Shown: positions 34,717-43,644, counted from the stretch's first letter. The stretch is DNA of 43,644 nucleotides from Candidatus Coprousia avicola (GCA_018715125.1 DVMF01000006.1:1-43644), one strand, 5' to 3'. The notes: generated by a model from the sequence alone, not told the origin. Numbers and translations are program-made.

Positions 34717-35571
34717 CTATCTGTCAGCCCAGCCATAACCGATGATGAGGCCCTTTTCCTCCGCGTAGTAGGAGCAGAGACCGCCGCAAGGCATGATCTC
34801 GGTCTCGGCAGCGGGCCATTTGGCTGAGATGGCTCGGGCGAGCTCATCGGCCGTCTCCTGATTGTCTACATGGTCGATACATACCAGACCACCGGTGAAA
34901 CCGTCACTCTCCATGCTCTGCAGCACCTTGGCCGTCATCTTCTTTTGACCTCGTGTGGGTGCAACGATCTTGATGGTTCCCTCGTCGGATGCGGTTCCGA
35001 GCACGCGAATGTTCAGCCGATTGGCCAGCACGCCCGCCATCTTGGGCATACGGCCGGATTTCATGAGGTTCTCGTAAGAGCTCAGGGAGAAAAGGACGGT
35101 GCTATTCTGTTCGAGTGCATCGACATAGGCGCAGGCGGCCTCGAACGTGGTCTCCGGGTTATCCTTTAGGTACCTATCTAATGCGATGGCGAGCATCTCG
35201 AGCTTCCCGCCCGCTGCGCGCGAGTTGACAAGATGAATCTGGTGGCCACCCTCACCGACTACCAGCTCCCGGGCCATGCAGGCCGCCTCATAGCTTCCGG
35301 AAAGATTGGCGGATATCGTGATAGCGATAACGTGGTCGGCGCGACGGAACAGCTCGGCCCACTCCCCTACGCTGGGACAGGCGCTCGAGCTGGCCGATTT
35401 CTCGCTGGCAACGACGCGGTTGAGCTCTGCGACGTCAAGGGCCTCGTCATCGATGAACTCGCGGCCGCCGACGTTGATCTTCAGCGGCGCTATGGCAAAC
35501 TGCGTATCCGGCGCCTGAGGCTGATAATTCCTGAGATTGCAGCTTGAATCTGCTACGATCGCCCAGCTCAT
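34717..35571 (-). CDS. DegV family fatty-acid-binding protein
   Basis: DegV/FakB-type protein of 284 residues that binds a single long-chain fatty acid and, in known systems, presents it to fatty-acid kinase FakA for phospholipid synthesis. Conserved segments are the start AIVADSSCNL, the ligand-contact region ITISANLSGSYEAA, VNSRAAGGKLEML, SSYENLMKSGRMPKMAG and the C-terminal GGLCSYYAEEKGLIIGYG. No FakA kinase is in the window. The ATG at 35571 is preceded on its strand by GAGAGGA. The divergent 128-base region to the DUF1836 gene has no strong -35, though TATACT occurs on the minus strand. Confidence 0.9.
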   Translation of the reverse strand: MSWAIVADSSCNLRNYQPQAPDTQFAIAPLKINVGGREFIDDEALDVAELNRVVASEKSASSSACPSVGEWAELFRRADHVIAITISANLSGSYEAACMARELVVGEGGHQIHLVNSRAAGGKLEMLAIALDRYLKDNPETTFEAACAYVDALEQNSTVLFSLSSYENLMKSGRMPKMAGVLANRLNIRVLGTASDEGTIKIVAPTRGQKKMTAKVLQSMESDGFTGGLVCIDHVDNQETADELARAISAKWPAAETEIMPCGGLCSYYAEEKGLIIGYGWADR

Positions 35572-35665
35572 CTACGATCCTCTCCCCTGATTCGCCTCAA
35601 GCGGCGTGAAACAGTACACCTACAGTATACCTAGCATCCGATACCAGATGTGCTAGTATTCGTAA

Positions 35666-35679
35666 TTGAATTTATTCAA
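35666..35679. repeat. Short inverted repeat in the degV-DUF1836 divergent region
   Basis: TTGAA-TTTA-TTCAA is a perfect 5-bp inverted repeat about 20 bases before the DUF1836 start. It could be an operator for that HTH protein, but the sequence is AT-rich and short, so chance is a fair alternative. Confidence 0.3.
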
Positions 35680-35699
35680 GCGTGTGAATGAGGTGGCCT

Positions 35700-36320
35700 A
35701 TGTCGCGCTCGCGTGTCATCCCCATGTCCGATCATTCCGCGGAGATCACCTCGGAAGACATCAAGCCCACGATTCTGCCCGATGATTTTCTCGATACCGC
35801 GCTCGCTCGTGAGGTCCGCGCGTTCCATATGCCCCGGTTCAATCAGATTCCCGATGTGGAGCTCTACCGCGAGCAGGTCATATCGTTCGTCGATTCGGTG
35901 CTGGCGCCCCTCGCCCCTTGCGTTGAGGGACCGTGGCTCACGCCGTCGATGGTCAACAACTACGTTAAGGCCCATCTCATCGCCGCTCCCCAGAAGAAGC
36001 TGTATGGCCGTGAGCAGATCGCGCGGCTGGTCGTGATCTGCATCTTCAAGCAGGTCCTGTCGATCTCCGCTATCTCAGAACTCTTTGCCATTCAGAAGAT
36101 GACCTATATCACCGATGTCGCGTACGACTACGTGGCGACCGAACTCGAGCACGCGCTCGCGCAGTTCTTCACGACCGAGGCGAAGGCCTCCCGTGATTCC
36201 GCATCCAGGGTGACTCGCGAGTCCCTTCTCGTGAGAAGCGCGGTGCTGGCTTTTGCCGCGAAGGCGCACTTGGTTGGCTATCTCAGCTTCTTGGGATACC
36301 AGGAGACCGCCCAGCGCTGA
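35700..36320 (+). CDS. DUF1836 domain protein (putative HTH regulator)
   Basis: A 206-residue soluble protein of the DUF1836 family, whose members are found mainly in Firmicutes and Coriobacteriia and look like MerR-type winged helices. Visible family features are the N-terminal PRFNQIPDVELYREQVISFVD segment, WLTPSMVNNYVKAHLIAAPQKKLYGREQIARLVVICIFKQVLSISAI (quoted here only as the positions about 80-125, core motif NNYVKAHLI), then helices ending in YLSFLGYQ. The ATG at 35700 has AGGTGG close upstream; ATG 35688 and 35724 are alternatives. It is a single-gene unit next to degV. Its target is unknown. Confidence 0.8.
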   Translation: MSRSRVIPMSDHSAEITSEDIKPTILPDDFLDTALAREVRAFHMPRFNQIPDVELYREQVISFVDSVLAPLAPCVEGPWLTPSMVNNYVKAHLIAAPQKKLYGREQIARLVVICIFKQVLSISAISELFAIQKMTYITDVAYDYVATELEHALAQFFTTEAKASRDSASRVTRESLLVRSAVLAFAAKAHLVGYLSFLGYQETAQR

Positions 36321-36365
36321 GGCGCGACCATACGCACGACGTGCACAATCGCGGCGGCGTCGAAG

Positions 36366-36406
36366 CAAAAAGGGAAGCGGGGCGCCGTCAGGGTGCCCCG
36401 CTTCCC
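36366..36406 (-). terminator. Rho-independent terminator of the NlpC/P60 gene
   Basis: GGGAAGCGGGGCGCC (36372-36386) and GGTGCCCCGCTTCCC (36392-36406) pair over 15 bp with one G-T pair and a GTCAG loop. On the minus strand the stem is followed by TTTTT (36371-36367). It lies 28 bases beyond the NlpC/P60 stop. Confidence 0.93.
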
Positions 36407-36433
36407 ATGTGCGTGGTATCAATTGTGTAACGT

Positions 36434-37645
36434 TTACAGCTGGCCGCCGCCGAGGAAGGCGCCGTACCAGGAGATGTTGCCGTACCCTGCCACCTGACCG
36501 GGGCGCGTGGCGCCGAAGACCTGGCCGTTGCCCACGTAGAAGGCGACGTGTCCCGGGAAGAAGACGAGGTCCCCATACTGCAGCTCGCTCACATTCGTCG
36601 TGAAGCGGCCGGCATAGGAGCGGAAGTAGCTGAGCTGCCCCTCCGCCGTGCGGGGCAGGGTGATGCCGATTTGCTGATAGGCGTAATAGGTGAGGCCTGA
36701 GCAATCGAAACCGCCCTCGGCAAGGCTCTCACCACCATAGACGTAGGGCTGTCCGGCCATCTCGAGGGCATATGCCACAGGGCTCGAGACCGTGGCGCTG
36801 CCGCCTCCTGTACCGCCGCCGGGCTGGGGGTCGGGGTCGGGCGTGACGGTCGAGATATTGCCCCCGTTGCCCGTCGAGCCGGAATCAGAGGGTGCGTTGC
36901 CGCCCCCACCGGACCCGGAGGTACCGCCCTGCTGGCCGGAACCGCTCGATGCCGAACCCGAGTTGTCGCCGGTGATGGGAACGTTAGAGGCGCCGTTCGA
37001 GGCGTCCTCGGCAGACTGGACGCCTGCGGCGAGATTCTCGTCCTCTGCGGCCTCCGTCTGGAGCTCTGCCTGCACCTCGGCGGAAAGCGAACTGACGAGC
37101 GCCGCGGCGCGCTCCTGGTTGGCGGCCTGCTCGTCGACCTTCGCCTGAGTGTCCGCAAGCGCCTGCTCCTGCTCGCGCTGCTGCTGGGTGAGGGCGGCCT
37201 GGAGGTCCTTTACCTTTTCGATGGCGTTCGCTTGGGCATCGTTGACCTTGGTGACGTACACGACGCGTGCGATCAGGTCGTTGAAATCGGTTGAGCTGAG
37301 CAGGATGTCGAAGAGATTAACGGAGCCGCTCTTGTAGTCGCTTGAGACGTTGCCGGCGAGAAGGGCCTGCGCCGAGGCAAGCTCCTGCTGCGTCGTCTCG
37401 ATCTGGTAGGCGGTGTTCTCGAGCGCGGCGCCCGCCTCCTGCAGTTCGCGCTGCAGCTGCTGGTACTCGGCACCGATGGCGGAGAGCTCCTCACGCGCGG
37501 CGGCGAGGTCGGTCGCGGTGTCTGCGTAGGCGGCGACGGGCAGGGCGGAGATGTAGGGTGCGACGCCGGAAAGGGAGAGCACGCCGGCAACGGAAAGGGC
37601 GGTGACGCAACGGATGGCGCGGCGGGCGCCTCGTTGGCATAACAT
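36434..37645 (-). CDS. Secreted NlpC/P60 peptidoglycan hydrolase with coiled coil
   Basis: Exported D,L-endopeptidase-type protein of 403 residues. A signal peptide (1 to about 41, cleavage near AAYA-D) precedes a long coiled coil (about 43-210), a Gly/Ser/Asn-rich linker (218-285) and a C-terminal NlpC/P60 domain (288-403) with catalytic Cys315 in GGFDCSGLTYYAY and His366 in FFPGHVAFYVG. The coiled-coil plus NlpC/P60 layout resembles PcsB/CwlO/RipC-type enzymes that are activated by FtsEX; that link is inferred, as no ftsEX is in the window. The ATG at 37645 is preceded by GGAGGT. A TATACT (minus strand, 37698-37693) may be its -10. Confidence 0.9.
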   Translation of the reverse strand: MLCQRGARRAIRCVTALSVAGVLSLSGVAPYISALPVAAYADTATDLAAAREELSAIGAEYQQLQRELQEAGAALENTAYQIETTQQELASAQALLAGNVSSDYKSGSVNLFDILLSSTDFNDLIARVVYVTKVNDAQANAIEKVKDLQAALTQQQREQEQALADTQAKVDEQAANQERAAALVSSLSAEVQAELQTEAAEDENLAAGVQSAEDASNGASNVPITGDNSGSASSGSGQQGGTSGSGGGGNAPSDSGSTGNGGNISTVTPDPDPQPGGGTGGGSATVSSPVAYALEMAGQPYVYGGESLAEGGFDCSGLTYYAYQQIGITLPRTAEGQLSYFRSYAGRFTTNVSELQYGDLVFFPGHVAFYVGNGQVFGATRPGQVAGYGNISWYGAFLGGGQL

Positions 37646-37740
37646 GTATACGACCTCCGGAAGATGGTTGGGGAACGGTACGGAGTGTCTTCAGTATAGG
37701 AGCGGAGGACTCATCGGACAGACGTGTCCCCCCGGTATAT

Positions 37741-37770
37741 GGAAAACCTTCAAAGCTGTGAATGGTTTCC
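37741..37770 (-). other. AT-rich hairpin between apt and the NlpC/P60 gene
   Basis: GGAAAACC-TTCA (37741-37752) pairs with TGAA-T-GGTTTCC (37759-37770) around an AAGCTG loop, giving about 11 paired bases with small bulges. It lies 22 bases beyond the apt stop on the minus strand. It may be a weak apt terminator, but no T-run follows. Confidence 0.35.
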
Positions 37771-37792
37771 GTAAACGTCGAGAAAGTATTTT

Positions 37793-38326
37793 TCAGCGCG
37801 ATTGAACGAGCGAGAACAGCTCGTGATCGCCGAGCTGCGCAAGCGCCTGCTCGGGATGGAGGAAGCACAGCTCAAGGATGCAGGCGAAACCAGCCACCTC
37901 TCCCCCGGCCTTCTCGACCAGGCGCGCGGCGGCCGAGATGGTGCCGCCGGTGGCGATCAGGTCGTCAACGAGCAGCACGCGGTCGCCGGGCTGGATGGCG
38001 TCGGCGTGAATCTCGATGGTATCCGTGCCGTATTCGAGCTCATAGGTTTCAGAGATGGTTGCGCGCGGCAGCTTGCCCGGCTTGCGGGCGGGTATGAAGC
38101 CCGCGCCGAGCTCGACGGCGACGGGGGCGCCTACGAGAAAGCCGCGAGCCTCGGGACCCAGCACCTTGGTAATCCCCTGATCGCGAAAGTGGTCTGCAAG
38201 CTCGCGGATAGCCGCAGCGAGGGCCTCCGGATCGGCGAAAAGCGGGGTTATGTCCCGGAAGATGACGCCGGGCTCGGGATAATCCGGAATGGAGGGGATG
38301 AAGGCGTCGAAATCAATGGAGCTCAT
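37793..38326 (-). CDS. apt: Adenine phosphoribosyltransferase
   Basis: APRT converts adenine and PRPP to AMP in purine salvage. The 177-residue protein has the start [21 protein letters not shown] split over residues 10-30, the [14 protein letters not shown] segment, ARKPGKLP, and the PRPP-binding loop [13 protein letters not shown]. The length is standard. The ATG at 38326 has AAAGG 8 bases upstream on its strand. It follows the MerR-like gene by 27 bases and may share its transcript. The purine permease at 32262 could supply its substrate. Confidence 0.96.
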   Translation of the reverse strand: MSSIDFDAFIPSIPDYPEPGVIFRDITPLFADPEALAAAIRELADHFRDQGITKVLGPEARGFLVGAPVAVELGAGFIPARKPGKLPRATISETYELEYGTDTIEIHADAIQPGDRVLLVDDLIATGGTISAAARLVEKAGGEVAGFACILELCFLHPEQALAQLGDHELFSLVQSR

Positions 38327-38353
38327 AGCGTCGACCTTTCGTTCGTTAGGCAG

Positions 38354-39355
38354 TTACCTGCGCGAGCGTGCCCGGATGGGAGCCGCTGCGGGCTCGAGGC
38401 CAGGAAGCGGCAGCGGTTCTATGCCGTGCGCATCATGGTCCGCCGTACCCGTTGCCGTGCGCGCCCGTTGCGCGCCTGCGGGCTTTTTCTGAGAGGCGGG
38501 GCGGGGTGAGGGTGCAGACGGCGCGTCCTCTCCCTCGGCATGTGAATCGGCGACGGCGCCCGATCCGTCCTGTGCCTTTCGTCCCTCGCTTTGATCGAGC
38601 TTCTCGTCGATCTCATCCATATCGGCATCTTCGACAACGGCGTTGAGGGACTCGTAGACGCGGTTTTTGAGCAGGGCGGTCCGCACCCCGTCGGTCAGGT
38701 CGTGCAGCTTCTTGAACGCACGCTCGATCTTGGTGTTACGGTCGCCCTCGGAGGTGTCCATGCCGAGCATGCCGGTGAGGACCTGCTCGAACATCGTCGA
38801 CTCGCGGTTGGCGGCAACGACGTACTGGCGCAGGTTGCGCGGCTCGATATGAAAGCGGGCGAGTTCGGAGGCGTACCGGATGATCTCGAAATCGCGCCCG
38901 TCTATGAGCTCGCGGTTCTTGGGGCTCCGCACGATCTTGATGAGGTCGTTCTCGGCGAGCTGCCGCAGGAAGGAAATCTTCACCCCGAGCAGGTCGGGGA
39001 TATCCTCGATGGGATGCAGCTTCTGCTGCGTCTCCTTCGGTTCAGTCTTCAGCGGCACGTCGGAGAGCAGGCCGACCTCATAGGCGAGCGTCGAGAGGTC
39101 GCTGGCGCTCTCCAAGCGCTGCTTGATGACGTTGAGCGGCATGTAACGCGTCTTCTGAAGATGCAGGATGACCTCGAGCCGGTCGACATCCTCCTTGGAG
39201 TACTGGCGGTACCCCTTAGGCGTGCGATGGGGCGTGATGAGACCCTCGTCCTCCAGGAAGCGGATCTTGGAGTTGGAGAGGTCGGGATAGGAGCTGCGCA
39301 GGTAGTTGACGACCTGACCGATGCTCAGATAGCTGCGCTCGGCCAAGCTACTCAC
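38354..39355 (-). CDS. MerR-family regulator (FtsR/Rv1828-like)
   Basis: A 333-residue regulator with an N-terminal MerR winged helix (about 8-75: YLSIGQVVNYLRSSYPDLS, SKIRFLEDEGLITPHRTPKGYR) and a second conserved domain (about 112-185: IEDIPDLLGVKISFLRQLAENDLI) typical of Rv1828 and Corynebacterium FtsR. The C-terminal 85 residues are low-complexity, acidic then Ala/Pro/Arg-rich, and longer than in those homologues. FtsR activates ftsZ in Corynebacterium; the target here is unknown. The GTG at 39355 overlaps the FHA gene by 8 bases, repeating the garA-Rv1828 and odhI-ftsR pairing, which strongly supports the assignment. Confidence 0.86.
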   Translation of the reverse strand: MSSLAERSYLSIGQVVNYLRSSYPDLSNSKIRFLEDEGLITPHRTPKGYRQYSKEDVDRLEVILHLQKTRYMPLNVIKQRLESASDLSTLAYEVGLLSDVPLKTEPKETQQKLHPIEDIPDLLGVKISFLRQLAENDLIKIVRSPKNRELIDGRDFEIIRYASELARFHIEPRNLRQYVVAANRESTMFEQVLTGMLGMDTSEGDRNTKIERAFKKLHDLTDGVRTALLKNRVYESLNAVVEDADMDEIDEKLDQSEGRKAQDGSGAVADSHAEGEDAPSAPSPRPASQKKPAGAQRARTATGTADHDAHGIEPLPLPGLEPAAAPIRARSRR

Positions 39356-39782
39356 CCGTTTCGATGCGCTCCGGCTTGGTCTCGTGATAAATCAGCGTGA
39401 AGGTACCGATCTGCACCGAGGAGCCGTCGCGCAGGGGCGCCGCGTTCACGATGGCGCCGTCGACCCAGGTCCCGTTGAGCGAGCCCAAATCCTCGATGAC
39501 CATGCCGGTGGGCTTGCGCAGGATCTTGGCGTGCGCGCGGGACACCGTCATATCGTTCAGAAAAATCGCGTTCGCGGGGTCGCGGCCGATCGTCGTCTCG
39601 AGGGCGTCGAGCTCGAAGGTGTTTCCCGTCTGGGGCCCCTTGATGATGGTGAGGACCGGCTGGGTAAGCGTAGCGCTCTTGAGCAGGTCGGGAGCCGTGG
39701 CGTCGTCGGCAGGCATACGGAAGACGCGGGTCTGATCGCTGCTGTGCTGGTCCGGTGCTTGCATATCGGGTGACATGGCCAT
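39348..39782 (-). CDS. FHA-domain protein (GarA/OdhI-like)
   Basis: A 144-residue protein with an N-terminal tail and a C-terminal FHA domain (about 60-135) carrying the phosphothreonine-binding residues IGRDP, SRAHAKI and LGSLNGTWVD. The tail contains QTRVFR (T18), which resembles the ETTSVFR phosphorylation motif of GarA/OdhI. In those proteins PknB/PknG-type kinases phosphorylate the threonine, the FHA domain binds it intramolecularly, and inhibition of 2-oxoglutarate dehydrogenase is relieved. No kinase is in this window. The ATG at 39782 has AGGAG 5 bases upstream. It overlaps the MerR-like gene downstream. Confidence 0.87.
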   Translation of the reverse strand: MAMSPDMQAPDQHSSDQTRVFRMPADDATAPDLLKSATLTQPVLTIIKGPQTGNTFELDALETTIGRDPANAIFLNDMTVSRAHAKILRKPTGMVIEDLGSLNGTWVDGAIVNAAPLRDGSSVQIGTFTLIYHETKPERIETGE

Positions 39783-39826
39783 AAGAACTCCTATCGGCTA
39801 CGCGATGCGCGTTTGCGGTTTAATCC

Positions 39827-39846
39827 ATTGTACCCCACGGCTGGGG
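39827..39846 (-). promoter_or_regulatory. Putative FHA-gene promoter with palindrome beside the -10
   Basis: On the minus strand TACAAT (39832-39827) lies 44 bases before the FHA start. Directly upstream of it is CCCCA-GCCG-TGGGG (39846-39833), a perfect 5-bp inverted repeat. No good -35 is seen. The palindrome may be an operator or the end of a pgsA-like transcript. Confidence 0.45.
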
Positions 39847-39869
39847 ATTGAGCCGAATCTCTACCGTCC

Positions 39870-40577
39870 TCAGGATTCAACGATATCGGGATTCAGGAAA
39901 TCCTCCTCTTCCTCCTCGGGATGCAGGCGAGCCTGATGGATGGCGGAAGCACCCTTGAGGGTGTAGATCACCGCCGTGAGAAGGGAGAACGCCACACCGA
40001 GGTATACGAGGTAGATCCCTAAGGGCTGGGCGGCGCCGTCGAGCCCGGGGAGCCATGCCCCGGCATCGGGGAGAAGCGCGGGCCCGGCTACGAGCGGAAG
40101 GCCGAGGAGCATGAAGGAGAAGCCGGTCATGAGGAGGGCCGTTGCGGCCTTGCCCGTGTAGACGACGTCGATGGGGCGCTTGTGGAACCGGCGCACTATC
40201 GCATTGCCGAGCGCGAGGTACACATCGCGCAGGATAATGACCGCGCAGATCCACACGGGAAGCTCGCCGCGCCACACGAGCCCGACGACACCGGTGAAGA
40301 GCAGAGCTCGGTCCACCACGGGGTCGAGGAGCTTGCCGAGCCAGCTCACCGTTTGGGTGCGGCGGGCAATCTGGCCGTCGAGCCAGTCCGTCGAGGCGGC
40401 AACCGCGTAGATCACCAGGGCGACATAGCGATTGAAATCAGTTACGAACAGGTACAGGAACACGAAGGTGAGCACGAGGCGGAGAAAGGTGATGAAGTTG
40501 GAGATCGTGAAAACCTGGTTCGAGGGGTATTCGGAGGTGCCGATGAGCTCCTTCTTGATTTTCTTCCGCAGGCCCAC
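39870..40577 (-). CDS. CDP-alcohol phosphatidyltransferase (second PgsA-like protein)
   Basis: Membrane enzyme of 235 residues with the catalytic pattern DxxDGxxARx8GxxxDxxxD as DWLDGQIARRTQTV then SWLGKLLDPVVDR, and about six hydrophobic helices. The C-terminus is unusual: a hydrophobic segment followed by the acidic tail HPEEEEEDFLNPDIVES. With pgsA already at 19093, this paralogue may make another phospholipid, such as cardiolipin or phosphatidylinositol phosphate; the alcohol acceptor cannot be read. GTG 40577 is chosen because GGGGGAG stands 4 bases upstream; GTG 40607 would add ten residues but has no ribosome-binding site. Confidence 0.85.
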   Translation of the reverse strand: MGLRKKIKKELIGTSEYPSNQVFTISNFITFLRLVLTFVFLYLFVTDFNRYVALVIYAVAASTDWLDGQIARRTQTVSWLGKLLDPVVDRALLFTGVVGLVWRGELPVWICAVIILRDVYLALGNAIVRRFHKRPIDVVYTGKAATALLMTGFSFMLLGLPLVAGPALLPDAGAWLPGLDGAAQPLGIYLVYLGVAFSLLTAVIYTLKGASAIHQARLHPEEEEEDFLNPDIVES

Positions 40578-40653
40578 AGGTCTCCCCCACCTCGGTTTCG
40601 CTGACACTAGACGGCATGATACCCAACGGAGGCGCTCTCATGCCGTACATATG

Positions 40654-40679
40654 AAAAGGGCATCGGATACCCGATGCCC
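40654..40679 (-). terminator. Rho-independent terminator after tRNA-Pro
   Basis: GGGCATCGG (40658-40666) and CCGATGCCC (40671-40679) form a perfect 9-bp stem with an ATAC loop. On the minus strand it is followed by TTTT (40657-40654), 9 bases beyond the tRNA 3' end. Confidence 0.9.
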
Positions 40680-40688
40680 TGAAGCTTC

Positions 40689-40765
<77 letters not shown>

Positions 40766-40774
40766 AAGCGATTA

Positions 40775-40788
40775 CTGCTCGCGAGCAG
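40775..40788. repeat. Perfect 14-base palindrome in the tRNA-Pro leader
   Basis: CTGCTCGCGAGCAG lies between the putative tRNA promoter and the tRNA 5' end, 10 bases from the mature tRNA. It would form a hairpin in the precursor leader, or could end the coaBC transcript, though no T-run follows. Confidence 0.5.
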
Positions 40789-40796
40789 CAAGTGAT

Positions 40797-40825
40797 ACTT
40801 TACTCAACTCCGCCGGTGAATGCAA
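40797..40825 (-). promoter_or_regulatory. Putative tRNA-Pro promoter
   Basis: On the minus strand TTGCAT (40825-40820) and TAAAGT (40802-40797) are 17 bases apart, 31 bases before the mature tRNA 5' end. It lies in the 87-base gap after coaBC. Confidence 0.55.
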
Positions 40826-40852
40826 GGATTATTTTGCGATTCATCACAGGAG

Positions 40853-42072
<1,220 letters not shown>

Positions 42073-42076
<4 letters not shown>

Positions 42077-42792
42077 GCGCGCTCAGACTCCTCTCTAAGC
42101 AGGAGACGGCCGCAGTACGGGCACGTGGCGATATCCCCCTCGCGGGCGAGGTCGTCGAGCGAGGCCTCGGTCAGCTTCATGCGGCAGACGGAGGGCGTGT
42201 CGCCGTGCAGCACCTCGACCCCGATACCGTGGTGCGCGCGCACGGAGGCGGTGTAGCGTTGCAGCAGCCCCTCGTCGATGTTAGCGGCGCAGGCCTCTCG
42301 CTCGCGGCGTGCGGAGGCAACGCGCTCCTGCACTTCGGTAACCGCCTCCTTGGTGGCCTGCGCCTCGGCGACGAGGCTCTCCTCGAACTTCTGCGTGTAC
42401 TGCGAAACCTTGGTCTCGCGCTCCCGGGCCTCGGCGAGGGCACGGTGCTTGTCGTTCAAAGAGAAGGCGATCTTATCGAGCTTCTTGGCCAGATCGGAGA
42501 GCTCGACTTCCAGCGCCTGCACCTCGCGGTAGTCCTTAAGGCGCTGGGCATCTTCCTGGGTGATGGCCACCTCGTCCTCCGTCGCCTTCTGCTCGGCGAC
42601 GAGGTCCTCGATCTCCGCCTCGAGGTCCTTGCGCACGCCCAGAAGACGCGCCTCCTCGCTTTTGAGCTTCTGATAGGCCGCTCGCTTGCGGGCGAGCTCC
42701 TTGAGCTCGGGCAGCTCGCGCAGGGTCTGCTCATCTCGATCGAGGGCGAGATCGAGTTCTTGCATCTTCATAAGAATCGCAGCGGGGGTCAT
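42073..42792 (-). CDS. Coiled-coil zinc-ribbon protein (C4-type, COG1579-like)
   Basis: A 239-residue, mostly coiled-coil protein (about 8-180, rich in Glu/Lys/Ala/Leu) with a short C-terminal zinc-ribbon region. Family members usually have two CxxC knuckles; here the second is intact (CPYCGRLL), but the first is reduced to one cysteine (SVCRMKLTEASL). Metal binding may thus be altered. These proteins sit next to nif3 in many bacteria and have no firmly established function. ATG 42792 overlaps the nif3 stop (ATGA) and has AGAGGAG 6 bases upstream; an earlier in-frame start at 42822 lies inside nif3 and is less likely. Confidence 0.85.
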
Positions 42793-43598
42793 CGAATCTC
42801 CTCTTCCCGGTAGGAACGCCATTGGCGATGCTCATTAAGTATACTAACCTGCTCCGCCGGTAGGCTCGCCTCACGCGCGCAGGCGGCGAGGACCGACGCA
42901 AACGGCAGCTCAGACGCATCGTGGCCGATGAGTATCACCGAGCAGCCGCGCGCAGTCAAGTCCTGGCAGACATGATAGCCTGCTTCTCCGCAGATGACGG
43001 CGCCCGCGCCGGCCGCAAGGGCGTATTCGCCAGCGTCGCCGAGAGATCCGCCGAGCAGGGCGTAGCGCGCGACGGGCTCATCGCCTGCCCGCCAGATGCG
43101 CGGGACGCTTGCAAAGGCCGTGGCTGCCCGACCTGCAAGATCGTCCAAGCGCACGGGACACGTGTCGATAAGGGCGCCCAGCCCCGGCGTTCCGGGATCG
43201 CGGGGATGCTCAAGAGAGCTCACCGGCTCGGCCCCCATGAGGCCCGCGAGGCAGCGGCGCGCATCGACCGAGCGGTCGAGGTTCGTGTGAAACGAGAGAA
43301 TCGCGACGCCGCATTTCACGGCGGCCCACACCGTTGCCGCCGCCATGGGCGTCGAGGCGCTAGGAGCCGGGCTAAAGGTGCCGGGCGCCTTCAGGTAGAC
43401 CGGATGGTGCGTGAGGAGGACGTTCGCCCCCCGGGCCGCGGCCGCCTCTACGTGGGCGGGCGTAGGGTCGAGGGCGCAGGCGACGCCCGCCACCTGCGCC
43501 TCGGGGTCGCCGACCGATAGGCCCACATGGTCCCACGGCTCGGCATCCGATACGGGAAAACGGGCGAAGAGCCTGGACTCGAGCTCTTTGACGAGCAT
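42789..43598 (-). CDS. Nif3-like dinuclear metal centre protein
   Basis: A 269-residue member of the Nif3/DUF34 family (GTP cyclohydrolase I type 2 in older annotation; in vivo role unclear). Conserved metal-site segments are AEPWDHVGLSVGD, VLLTHHPVYL, LSFHTNLD and the C-terminal GHDASELP. The ATG at 43598 has AAAGGAG 9 bases upstream. The same frame stays open to the window edge (to 43644), so a longer N-terminus cannot be excluded, but the family start aligns at this methionine. nif3, the zinc-ribbon gene and coaBC overlap in series and should form one operon. Confidence 0.9.
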   Translation of the reverse strand: MLVKELESRLFARFPVSDAEPWDHVGLSVGDPEAQVAGVACALDPTPAHVEAAAARGANVLLTHHPVYLKAPGTFSPAPSASTPMAAATVWAAVKCGVAILSFHTNLDRSVDARRCLAGLMGAEPVSSLEHPRDPGTPGLGALIDTCPVRLDDLAGRAATAFASVPRIWRAGDEPVARYALLGGSLGDAGEYALAAGAGAVICGEAGYHVCQDLTARGCSVILIGHDASELPFASVLAACAREASLPAEQVSILNEHRQWRSYREEEIR

Positions 43599-43644
43599 GC
43601 GCTTCAGCTCCTTTCCAAGATGCGGGGATGCCCCTACAGCATAG

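Noticed and set aside
37646-37792. A T-box or other leader RNA between apt and the NlpC/P60 gene
   Set aside because: Only a short AT-rich hairpin and a TATACT are visible; no T-box or ydaO-type core sequence.

Overview
The window is a GC-rich, gene-dense chromosomal segment with 41 protein genes (lepA is cut by the left edge) and one tRNA. Protein families, gene order and the Gram-positive/actinobacterial type of LexA operator indicate an Actinomycetota chromosome. SpoVS, DUF1836, RNase Y and HGSNAT-type genes inside an actinobacterial backbone suggest a Coriobacteriia member (Collinsella/Olsenella-like). The lineage is an inference from family content; no search was run. I see no mobile element, phage gene, rRNA, CRISPR array or origin.

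Layout. 1-11390 (+): translation, tRNA modification, chaperone and ribosome-assembly genes: lepA, dusB, hemW, a membrane-anchored DnaJ variant, a canonical DnaJ, mtaB, phoH, ybeY, dgkA, era, recO. Most are overlapping or tightly spaced, so probably a few long operons. 11391-20241 (+): rnjA (RNase J), ftsK, a RodZ-like HTH membrane protein, yajQ, rimO, pgsA, pncC/cinA. 20242-29120 (+): recA with a LexA-operated promoter, recX, rny (RNase Y), an unnamed GHKL-fold ATPase, spoVS, miaB, miaA, hflX. 29177-32207: an HGSNAT-type acyltransferase and lexA on the minus strand, divergent from a YneA/ChiZ-like LysM cell-division suppressor, then nrdR and dut on the plus strand. 32262-36320: a purine permease, trxB, degV (minus) and a DUF1836 regulator. 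36434-43644 (minus): NlpC/P60 hydrolase, apt, a MerR/FtsR-like regulator overlapping a GarA/OdhI-like FHA protein, a second CDP-alcohol phosphatidyltransferase, tRNA-Pro(GGG), coaBC, a coiled-coil zinc-ribbon protein and a Nif3-like protein.

How it fits together. recA, recX, lexA and the LysM suppressor form an SOS circuit with readable LexA boxes. nrdR and dut add nucleotide-pool control beside it. All three radical-SAM methylthiotransferase types (MtaB, RimO, MiaB) are present, plus MiaA, which makes the MiaB substrate. Both RNase J and RNase Y are encoded. The FHA-MerR pair matches the garA-Rv1828 / odhI-ftsR arrangement of other actinobacteria.

The least explained items are the GHKL ATPase between RNase Y and SpoVS, the DnaJ whose second substrate-binding domain is replaced by membrane helices, and an acyltransferase that appears to share a transcript with lexA. 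Several promoters carry unassigned palindromes.
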